NCBI RefSeq assembly: GCF_000710915.1 | Contig: NZ_BAUA01000089.1 | Coordinates: forward strand, 1 to 63,274 | Origin: Nocardia brasiliensis IFM 10847 | GTDB lineage: Bacteria > Actinomycetota > Actinomycetes > Mycobacteriales > Mycobacteriaceae | DNA length: 63,274 nt | Reading direction: 5' to 3' | Notes under the pieces: model-generated | Databases searched by the model: none | The model's input: the letters and a program-made list of their open reading frames with translations, nothing else | Told to the model about the DNA's origin: nothing | Made by a program: the position numbers and the translations under genes | Shown here: piece after piece, positions 17,025 to 24,143 of the stretch | How positions within the stretch are numbered: the first letter of the stretch is position 1 | Layout: each line of letters begins with the position of its first letter

Positions 17025-17097
17025 TCTTCTACTCTGCCACCTCGCCGATCGCCGTTCGCCGTGGACCGATCCGGCGAGCCGAACACGTATACATCTG

Positions 17098-17107
17098 TTC
17101 ACGTGAA
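17098..17107. promoter_or_regulatory. candidate ArsR operator before cbiM
   Basis: TTCACGTGAA is a perfect ten-base palindrome in the 127-base gap between the divergent arsR-like gene and cbiM. ArsR sensors bind short dyads in this position. Weak evidence beyond location and symmetry. Confidence 0.35.
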
Positions 17108-17151
17108 AACATGACCGCGTATTGTCTCGCGAGGTGAGCACTACGTTGGCA

Positions 17152-18222
17152 ATGCATATGAGCGACGGCATCGTCGATGTCCCGACCAGTGCCCTCTTCG
17201 CCGTCATCGCCGTCGCCGGACTGGCTTTCGCGGCCTGGCGGGCGCGGGCCGAACTCGACGAGCGCGCCGCGCCGATGGCGGGATTGGTCGCCGCGTTCAT
17301 CTTCGCGGTGCAGATGGTCAATTTCCCGATCCTGCCGGGCGTGAGCGGTCACCTCCTGGGCGGGGCACTGGCGGCGATCCTGGTGGGGCCCTACGTCGGT
17401 GCGCTGTGTGTGGCGATCGTGCTCGTCGTTCAGGCGCTGCTGTTCGCCGACGGCGGGTTGAGCGCGCTGGGCACGAACATCACCAATATGGCCCTCATCG
17501 GCGTCGCGGTCGGGTATTCGGTCGCGCGCCGGCTGCTGCCGGTGCTTGTCGACCGCGTCCGTTCCGGCATCGGCGTCGTCGCATTCCTCGCCGCGTTCGT
17601 CGCAACGGTGTGCGCTGCGATGGGATTCGTGCTGGAGTACACGATCGGCGGTGCGGCGGGCTCGACGGTCGGCGCGGTGGCGGGGTACATGCTGATCACC
17701 CACGCGCTGATCGGCGTGGGCGAAGGGGTCATCACCGCGATCACCGTGGTCGCCGTCGTCAACGCGCGCCCCGATCTGGTCTATTTGCTGCGCCGGGCGC
17801 GGGGCGGCGCATCGCCGGTGCGCGCGCGAGTGTCGACGACCGGTTTCCTCTGGGCCTTCGCCGCGGTCGCGGTGCTGATCGCGGGATTGCTGTCCTACGT
17901 GGCCAGTTCGCAACCCGACGGCCTCGACGCCACCACGCAACGCGGCTGCACGGTGGTGCAGACCGAGGGTGTCGAAGAACTGCGCGGCGAATGCATCGCG
18001 CAGAACGCCGAGGAGCACCGGTTCGCGAATTCGCCGCTGGCCGACTACACGATCGCCGGCGACGACGGACTCACCGGGTTGGCAGGCGTACTGGGCGTCG
18101 CCGCCGCGTTCGCCGCTCTGTTCGCCGTGCTCCGGATGATCCGGGCGGGGCGGGCCCGGGAGGGAGAAGTTCACGCGCACAACGAGACAACAGACGACCG
18201 CGCGACCCCGGGATCGCCGTAG
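17152..18222 (+). CDS. cbiM: cobalt/nickel ECF transporter substrate-binding subunit, CbiM-CbiN fusion
   Basis: A 356-residue membrane protein that captures cobalt or nickel for an energy-coupling-factor importer. Residues 1 to about 215 are CbiM/NikM; the C-terminal part from about 230 is the CbiN/PDGLE-like module (SSQPDGLDATTQ, one membrane helix each side of an extracellular loop). The ATG at 17152 gives a protein that starts Met-His, and in characterised NikM the N-terminal amine and His2 bind the metal; this decides the start against the TTG at 17122 and the GTG at 17134. A second ligand is probably His in GVSGHLLGG. GAGGTGAG lies 13 bases upstream. The next gene starts immediately after the stop. 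Confidence 0.9.
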   Translation: MHMSDGIVDVPTSALFAVIAVAGLAFAAWRARAELDERAAPMAGLVAAFIFAVQMVNFPILPGVSGHLLGGALAAILVGPYVGALCVAIVLVVQALLFADGGLSALGTNITNMALIGVAVGYSVARRLLPVLVDRVRSGIGVVAFLAAFVATVCAAMGFVLEYTIGGAAGSTVGAVAGYMLITHALIGVGEGVITAITVVAVVNARPDLVYLLRRARGGASPVRARVSTTGFLWAFAAVAVLIAGLLSYVASSQPDGLDATTQRGCTVVQTEGVEELRGECIAQNAEEHRFANSPLADYTIAGDDGLTGLAGVLGVAAAFAALFAVLRMIRAGRAREGEVHAHNETTDDRATPGSP

Positions 18223-18984
18223 GTGCCCGGTACGAGCAATCGTCTCTATCTGCCCGGCGCCTCGGCCGCGCACCGAGCACCGGTCGAGGTGAAGATCGTC
18301 TGCGCGGTGCTGACCGTGTGCGCCGTCGTCGCGACCCCGCGAGAGTTGCTCTGGCCCTTCGCTTGCTACGCGCTCGGGTTGCTCGCACTCTGGCGGTGGA
18401 TCGGCATTCCGGCGCGCTGGATCGCGCCGCGCCTGCTGATCGAAGTGCCTTTCGTGGTGTTGGCGGTGCTGCTGCCCTTCGCGACGGGCGAACCGCGCAC
18501 CTCGGTGCTCGGACTGTCCCTGTCCACGACGGGCCTCTACGCGGCCTGGGGCATCGTGGCGAAAGGGACTATCGGCGTAGGTGTTTCGCTGACCTTGGCG
18601 GCGACCACCGCGGTCCGGGAACTGCCCGGCGGCCTGACCCGGCTGCGGGTCCCGGGCCTGATCGTCACCATCGTGGTGCTGATGCTGCGCTACGTCGATG
18701 TGCTGGCCGACGAGGCCGCGCGCATGCGGCTGGCCCGGATCTCGCGCGGTGACGACCCTCGCACGCTGCGCCAGGCCGGCGCGACCGCGCGCGGGGTGGG
18801 CAGTCTGTTCCTGCGGTCATATGAAAGAGGTGAACGGGTGCATCTGGCGATGCTGTCGCGTGGTTTCACCGGCGTCGTGCCGGATCTCGGTGAGCGGGCT
18901 GCCGGGCTGCGGCACTGGCTGCTCGGCTGCCTGCCCGCGGTCGTGGCCATCGGAATCTGCCTGAGCGCCTGGGTGGTTCGGTGA
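18223..18984 (+). CDS. cbiQ: ECF transporter transmembrane (T) component
   Basis: A 253-residue membrane protein of the CbiQ/NikQ family that couples ATP hydrolysis by CbiO to the CbiM substrate subunit. It has four to five hydrophobic helices and the conserved cytoplasmic coupling-helix pattern around RMRLARISRGDDPRT and LAMLSRGFTG. The GTG start at 18223 directly abuts the cbiM stop, and its stop overlaps the next start, which signals translational coupling in a cbiMN-Q-O operon. Confidence 0.9.
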   Translation: MPGTSNRLYLPGASAAHRAPVEVKIVCAVLTVCAVVATPRELLWPFACYALGLLALWRWIGIPARWIAPRLLIEVPFVVLAVLLPFATGEPRTSVLGLSLSTTGLYAAWGIVAKGTIGVGVSLTLAATTAVRELPGGLTRLRVPGLIVTIVVLMLRYVDVLADEAARMRLARISRGDDPRTLRQAGATARGVGSLFLRSYERGERVHLAMLSRGFTGVVPDLGERAAGLRHWLLGCLPAVVAIGICLSAWVVR

Positions 18985-19699
18985 CCTCGGCGCCGGCGCC
19001 CGCGGTGCGCCTGCTCGACCTGCGGTTCGCGTACCCGGACGGCACCGCGGCGCTGCACGGGGTAGATCTCGAGATTGCCCATGGTGAGCGTGTCGCCGTG
19101 CTCGGGCCCAACGGTGCGGGGAAGTCGACGCTGATGCTGCACCTCAACGGTGTGCTCCGGGCAACATCCGGCGAAGTCCACATCGGCGGAACACAATTGG
19201 GCCGCGAGACCGCGCGGGCTATCCGGGAGCGGGTGGGCGTGGTCTTCCAGGATCCCGACGACCAGCTGTTCATGCCGACCGTCGCGCAGGATATCGCGTT
19301 CGGACCGGCCAATTTCGGCGTGCGCGGCGCGATGCTCGCCGAGCGGGTCCGCGACGCACTCGCGGCGGTGGGGATGACGGACCAGGCGCAGCGCTCGCCG
19401 GCCCGGCTCTCCCTGGGCGAACGTCGCCGCGCCGCCTTGGCCACCGTATTGGCTTGCCGGCCCGACGTTCTCGTCCTCGACGAGCCCGCCGCCAACCTCG
19501 ACCCGGTCGCGCGTCGCGAACTCGCCGAGATCCTGCTGACCCTGCCGACCACGCTGCTGATGGTCACCCACGACCTGCCCTACGCCCACCGCGTCTGCGA
19601 CCGCGCCGTGATCCTCGACGGGGCCGGATCGTCGCCGACGGCCCTATCGACACCATCCTCGCCGACGCCGAACTCCTTGCCGCGCACCGCCTCAGCTGA
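18981..19699 (+). CDS. cbiO: ECF transporter ATPase, with an apparent frameshift near the C-terminus
   Basis: ATP-binding subunit that powers the cobalt/nickel importer. Walker A is GPNGAGKST, the signature is LSLGE, Walker B is VLVLDEP, and the switch histidine is in MVTHD. The GTG start at 18981 overlaps the end of cbiQ. The frame stays in register to about 19619 (AVILDG). Then the expected tail, with GRIVADGPIDTILADAE and ending at the TGA at 19697-19699, is found one base out of frame. One missing base in the GACGGGGCC run at about 19617-19625 explains this. Left uncorrected, the frame runs to 20135 and yields 384 residues with a nonsense tail antisense to the LysR gene. All catalytic motifs precede the shift. 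Confidence 0.82.
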
Positions 19700-19730
19700 C
19701 GCGCAGGCGTCCGGTCACTCGCCGAGGCGG

Positions 19731-20633
19731 TCAAGCGGTCTGCGTGGTGGCGGCCAAGCGGATGTGGTCGGCGAGCGCGGTCAGGGCAGGGGAGTCGAGG
19801 TCGGCCTTACTGCCCCAGGCGATCAGGTGGTGGCGGTGGGACCAGGCGTCGGACAGCTCGCACAGGTCGAGGGTGGAGTCGGCGTGGATCGCGTTGCGGG
19901 GGACGATCGCCAGGCCGACGCCCGCGGCGACGAGCGTGATGACGGTGGTGAGGTCGGCGACGCGGGTGCGGTAGCGGGGCAGCGGACCGCCCTGCACCCC
20001 GACGTGCTGTTCGATCCACTGCTGCAGCGACGAGCCGGTATCCAGACCGACCAGGGGATGCTCGGCGACTTCCCGGAAGGTCAGCATCGTTCTTCCCGTG
20101 AGGATTCCACCCGCCTGTCCGATGGCCACGAGTGAGCCGTCGCAGAGCGGTTCTACCCGCAGCCCGCAATCGCCGGCCTCGTTGCCGATCACGATGCCGA
20201 GGTCGGCCGCGCCATCGGTGAGCATCCGGACCATTTGCGGGGTACGGCGTTCCGCGACAACGACATCGATGCCCGGTTGCGCACGCAGGAACGAGATCAA
20301 GGCCCGCGGCACGATCTGATGCATCGCGCCGCCGCCGCTGAGCAGAGTGAGTGCGACCTCGGGTGAACTCGTGTAGCCGGCCAGCGCGCTGTCCAGCCGC
20401 GCGGTCTGCCGCAGCACCTCCCGTGCATGCCGTGCCAGCGTGGTACCCGCGGGAGTCGGGCGGACGCCGCGACGGCCACGGATCAGCAGCGGCAAACCGG
20501 CCTGATGTTCCAGCGCGCGGATCCGCGCGCTGGCCGAAGGCAGGCTCAGGTGCATCCGTTGCGCGCCCGCCGTGATGGACCCCTCCGAGACGACGTCGAG
20601 GAACAGCCGCAGGTCGACCAGGTCGTAGTGCAC
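19731..20633 (-). CDS. LysR-family transcriptional regulator
   Basis: A 300-residue LysR protein: N-terminal helix-turn-helix (GSITAGAQRMHLSLPSASAR, about residues 18-37) and a substrate-binding domain from about residue 90. Length is standard. It is convergent with cbiO and divergent from a small membrane-protein ORF. No enzyme gene divergent to it suggests the usual metabolic target, so its regulon is unclear. Confidence 0.9.
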   Translation of the reverse strand: MHYDLVDLRLFLDVVSEGSITAGAQRMHLSLPSASARIRALEHQAGLPLLIRGRRGVRPTPAGTTLARHAREVLRQTARLDSALAGYTSSPEVALTLLSGGGAMHQIVPRALISFLRAQPGIDVVVAERRTPQMVRMLTDGAADLGIVIGNEAGDCGLRVEPLCDGSLVAIGQAGGILTGRTMLTFREVAEHPLVGLDTGSSLQQWIEQHVGVQGGPLPRYRTRVADLTTVITLVAAGVGLAIVPRNAIHADSTLDLCELSDAWSHRHHLIAWGSKADLDSPALTALADHIRLAATTQTA

Positions 20634-20770
20634 CCAGTCAGCCTAAGGCGCTGCCTGAGGCTGCATGCGTGGATTGCGCATTGTGGCTGGGCGACCGTTA
20701 GGTGACGCTAGGTACCTGGCGTGCTGGTTTCACGCCGCAGACCGAAGCGAGGCGGAATCGAGATGCCGTG

Positions 20771-20998
20771 GTGACTAAACCTGTCGCGAACCCTAGCGAA
20801 CTGGGGCCTGCGCCGGACGATCCCGATACCGATGTCGTGCGGCTGTTCCGGGTCTTCGGCAGGCGCGCCTTGTTCTCGGCCGCGGTGGCACTGCTGGCGG
20901 GGCAGCATCTGCTGGCGGTGTTGCTTCTGCTCGCCGGTCTCGGTCTCCTGGCGGTACCCGGATCGGGCTGCTCGGATGGTGAGCCGCCGGACCGGTAG
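20771..20998 (+). CDS. small membrane protein
   Basis: Candidate 75-residue protein with one long hydrophobic hairpin (AAVALLAGQHLLAVLLLLAG). The start is uncertain: GTG codons at 20768, 20771 or 20702 are possible and none has a strong ribosome site. It is divergent from the LysR gene. No family recognised. Confidence 0.45.
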   Translation: MTKPVANPSELGPAPDDPDTDVVRLFRVFGRRALFSAAVALLAGQHLLAVLLLLAGLGLLAVPGSGCSDGEPPDR

Positions 20999-21035
20999 AC
21001 CTACGGGTCCGACGACTCACCTGCGGTCGAACCGA

Positions 21036-22556
21036 TCAGGCAGCGGCGCCGAACCAGTGCGCCAACGCCTCGTGCAGGCTCGCCGCGGCGGTGTCGGCGG
21101 GCTCGCCCGCCCTCGCGGCCCAGGCGATGTGGCCGTCCGGGCGGATCAGCAGTGCGTCGGCCAGCTGCTCGTCGGTCTTGGCGGCCTGAATCTCGATGCG
21201 GTGCAGCCACTTCCGGCCGATCTCGGCGAACTCGGGCCGATCTGCCAAGACGAGCAGTACCGCCCGCCCGCCGCGCATGAGTTCGGCGACGCTCGTCGCG
21301 CTGCGGTCGGTGTGCAGGGGGAGATCGGGGACGAAGGTGCCCGTCAGGGCGTGGTCGCCGGGCATCGGGTAGCGAATGTCGGTGCCGCCGACCATGGCGC
21401 CGATGCGGCGCAGGGCCGGTTCGTCGCCGAGTATTTCCTGGAACACCGTGCGCAGCGCCTCTGCGGCCTCGTCCTGCCCGCGGCGCAGCGCGACCTGAGC
21501 CCGGGTCTGCAACCGAGCCCGCGCCCCGGCGAAATGACGTTCCTCGTGGTAAGTGTCCAGCAGTCCGGCCGGCGCCCAGCCCTGCACGTCGGCGGCCAGT
21601 TTCCAGGCCAGGTTGACCGCGTCGATCATGCCGACGTTGAGCGCGGTGCCGGTGGCGGGCAGCAGATGCGCCGCGTCACCGGCCAGCAGCACACGCCCGG
21701 CACGGTAGGTTTCGGCCTGCCGATCCTTGAAGGTGAAGCGGGACAGGCGTTTCGGATCCAACATCGGCAGGTCGACGCCGAGCACCCGCCGCACGCTGTC
21801 GGCGAGTTCGGCCAGGGTCAGCGGCTCGTCGTCGTCGTAGTCGGTCGTGTCGTCCTCCACCGTCTGCAGGAACAGCCCACCCGGATTGGGCGCGAACGCG
21901 AACATGCCGCGGTCGGTCCGGTTGAACCCGAAGGGCAGCCGGCCGAGGCCGGGGACCTCGATATCGCCGTTGTCGTGCACCGTGACCGAATCCCCAACGG
22001 ACACTTGGGCAACGCGATTCACCTCCGGATAGGTGGTGCCCGGGAACGCGATACCGGCGAGCTCGCGGATGCCGCTGCGGCCGCCGTCGCAACCCACCAG
22101 GTATCGCGCGGTCAGCTCGTACGGCCCGTCCGGGCCCCGCACTTCCACGGTGACCGCGGTCTCGTCCTGGCGCAGTCCGACCACCTGGTGGCCGCGACGG
22201 ATCTCGGCGCCGAGCTCACCGGCGCGCTCGGCGAGCAGGCGCTCGATCTCCATCTGCGGCAGCGGCACCGCGCGCAACGGTGGATCGGCCAACTCGGTGA
22301 AGTCCAAATGGGTGCCACCGAAGGGGAACCGCGCGGCGATGTGCGGGTTGCTGCTGGCGGCCTCGAAACGGTCGAGGATGCCGCGGTAGCGCAGGACGTC
22401 CAGGATCTGGCCGGCGATGCCGCTGGCCTTGGGGACGTCTCGGGGTGTCAGGTGCTTCTCCAGCACCAGCGGCCGGACACCGGCCAGGCTCGATTCGGCG
22501 GCCAGCGTCAGGCCGGTCGGTCCGGCGCCCACGATGATCACGTCGATGTCGGTCAC
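21036..22556 (-). CDS. FAD-dependent aromatic monooxygenase (class A flavoprotein, Rox/PheA type)
   Basis: A 506-residue single-component flavin hydroxylase. The Rossmann motif GAGPTG (about 9-14) binds FAD, the DG motif CDGGRSGIRE (about 159-168) contacts NADPH and FAD, and the GD motif LAGDAAHLLPATG (about 293-305) closes the FAD site. A C-terminal thioredoxin-like tail follows. The family hydroxylates phenolic or polyketide substrates, and some members inactivate antibiotics such as rifampicin. The sequence alone does not choose. ATG at 22556; it is a single gene with 376 bases of apparently empty DNA upstream. Confidence 0.88.
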   Translation of the reverse strand: MTDIDVIIVGAGPTGLTLAAESSLAGVRPLVLEKHLTPRDVPKASGIAGQILDVLRYRGILDRFEAASSNPHIAARFPFGGTHLDFTELADPPLRAVPLPQMEIERLLAERAGELGAEIRRGHQVVGLRQDETAVTVEVRGPDGPYELTARYLVGCDGGRSGIRELAGIAFPGTTYPEVNRVAQVSVGDSVTVHDNGDIEVPGLGRLPFGFNRTDRGMFAFAPNPGGLFLQTVEDDTTDYDDDEPLTLAELADSVRRVLGVDLPMLDPKRLSRFTFKDRQAETYRAGRVLLAGDAAHLLPATGTALNVGMIDAVNLAWKLAADVQGWAPAGLLDTYHEERHFAGARARLQTRAQVALRRGQDEAAEALRTVFQEILGDEPALRRIGAMVGGTDIRYPMPGDHALTGTFVPDLPLHTDRSATSVAELMRGGRAVLLVLADRPEFAEIGRKWLHRIEIQAAKTDEQLADALLIRPDGHIAWAARAGEPADTAAASLHEALAHWFGAAA

Positions 22557-22932
22557 GCATTACTCCCAAAAGTCCGCAGTTGATGCTTCAGCTCGGCAAT
22601 TCTGCGGCACACCCCGGGTCTTGCCGCAAGGGCCCCGGTGAGCTATATGTTGAGAAGGGAAGGGGTCGACTACTCTCCGTTTTCCCGCAAAATCCTCCAC
22701 ACGGTACGCGAGGCCGCACTGCGTCCGGTCTCAGGCCCTGTTGTCCGGTGGTTAGCTGTCGGCCTCCGAGCCCGCGCCCGGTGTCAGATCTCGGCAGTGG
22801 GTTCCGGCGGGGAACCGTCGGGAAGTACCAGTGTGCGTCGTAAAAAGCTATGATCGGCGTGGATACGGTGTTGTTTGCGACGGTGACGGGCGCGCGCGCC
22901 GTCGGTGGTTTCCAACATCGGAGTAGAAGCTC
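22557..22932. other. intergenic region, no gene recognised
   Basis: A 376-base gap between the FAD monooxygenase and the divergent XRE gene. Short frames here have no ribosome site or recognisable content. It must hold two promoters; AT-rich GTAAAAAGCTATGAT at about 22839-22853 is a possible promoter of the XRE gene. Confidence 0.5.
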
Positions 22933-23868
22933 ATGGCCGCACAACCGAGCCGCATCGGCGTCGATTCCAGTGTCGCCGAACGCGGTCCGACGGCGCTGCG
23001 CATCGCGGTGGGCGGTCAACTGCGCAAATTGCGCGAAGCCCGAGGCATCACGCCGCAGGTCGCGGCGGATCACATCCGCGGCTCGTACGCCAAGATCAGC
23101 CGGCTCGAGCTCGGTCGAACCGGCTTCAAAGAACGCGACATCGTCGACCTGCTGAGTCTGTACGGGGTCACCGACACCGAACAGCGCGACAAGTTCGTCG
23201 ATCTGGCGCGCAAAGCGAACCAACCGGGCTGGTGGCACCGGTACAGCGATCTGCTGCCGCAATGGTTCGAGACCTACATCGGCCTCGAGGGTGCGGCTCG
23301 CACGATCAGAACCTTTGAGGGACAACTGGTTCCGGGCCTGCTGCAAACCGAGGACTACGCCGCGGCCGTCGTCGCGGTAGGCCACCAGAACAGCGAAGCC
23401 GTGCGGCGCGCCGAACAGCGCGGCACGGGTCAGCACATCGATGTACAGGCGGCGCGCCGGGTGGAGCTGCGCACGAAACGCCAGGAGATCCTCGACGTGC
23501 CCGGCGGGCCGATGCTGTGGGCGGTGCTGGACGAGGCCGTGCTGCACCGCCCGGTCGGCGGTAGGCAGGTGCAGCGCGCGCAGCTCGAGCACCTCATCGA
23601 GATGTCGGCCAAGCCGAGCGTGACGATCCAGGTGCTGTCCTACCGGACCGGCGCGAACGCGGCGGCGGGCAGCTCGTTCACGATGCTGCGTTTCGCCGAG
23701 CGCGAGCTGCCCGACATCGTGTATCTGGAACAGCTCACCACCGCCCTCTATCTGGATCGCCCGGAAGAGGTCCGGCTCTATCGCGAAGTGATGGACCGGC
23801 TCGCCGTGCAAGCCGAAACCCCGCAGCGATCTCGGGATCTCATGATCGCCGCGGCGGCCGAACTCTGA
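22933..23868 (+). CDS. XRE-family helix-turn-helix regulator with DUF5753
   Basis: A 311-residue regulator common in actinobacteria. The N-terminal XRE domain (about 25-85; LRKLREARGITPQVAADHIR then AKISRLELGRTGF) is followed by the DUF5753 domain (about 105-300; FEGQLVPGLLQTEDYA is its hallmark). Relatives include the Streptomyces BldB-partner/WhiJ-type proteins, which pair with small DUF397 proteins; I see no DUF397 gene here. ATG at 22933 with GGAGTAGAAG upstream. Its targets are unknown; the type VII-like gene 275 bases downstream is on the same strand. Confidence 0.9.
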   Translation: MAAQPSRIGVDSSVAERGPTALRIAVGGQLRKLREARGITPQVAADHIRGSYAKISRLELGRTGFKERDIVDLLSLYGVTDTEQRDKFVDLARKANQPGWWHRYSDLLPQWFETYIGLEGAARTIRTFEGQLVPGLLQTEDYAAAVVAVGHQNSEAVRRAEQRGTGQHIDVQAARRVELRTKRQEILDVPGGPMLWAVLDEAVLHRPVGGRQVQRAQLEHLIEMSAKPSVTIQVLSYRTGANAAAGSSFTMLRFAERELPDIVYLEQLTTALYLDRPEEVRLYREVMDRLAVQAETPQRSRDLMIAAAAEL

Positions 23869-24143
23869 ATCCGGCCGGCCGTCACCGCGTGCGCCGCCGC
23901 GTCGGCCTCGGCGATGAAGGCGGGGCTGACCATCCGCCCCGGGAACGTCCACAACGCGCGCCGGTGACCGGTGGGTGAAATTGTGGAGACGAGGTGGGGC
24001 GGGGGGTAGTGGCGGGGGCGCGGTGTGCGTCATCGTGGACTGCGGCGGCCCGGCTGACTGCTTGCTTGTGTAGGCATGCGGTCAGATGTGCTGGGGCGCT
24101 GTGGGTTTGATGGTCGCAGCGCGGACGGGGCGGAGCGGGTCTG

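Noticed and set aside
19700..20135. C-terminal extension of cbiO to 384 residues
   Set aside because: The tail is antisense to the LysR gene and the normal CbiO tail exists in another frame, so this is a frameshift effect.
20832..22583. A 583-codon plus-strand frame
   Set aside because: Antisense to the FAD monooxygenase; arginine/glycine-rich shadow.
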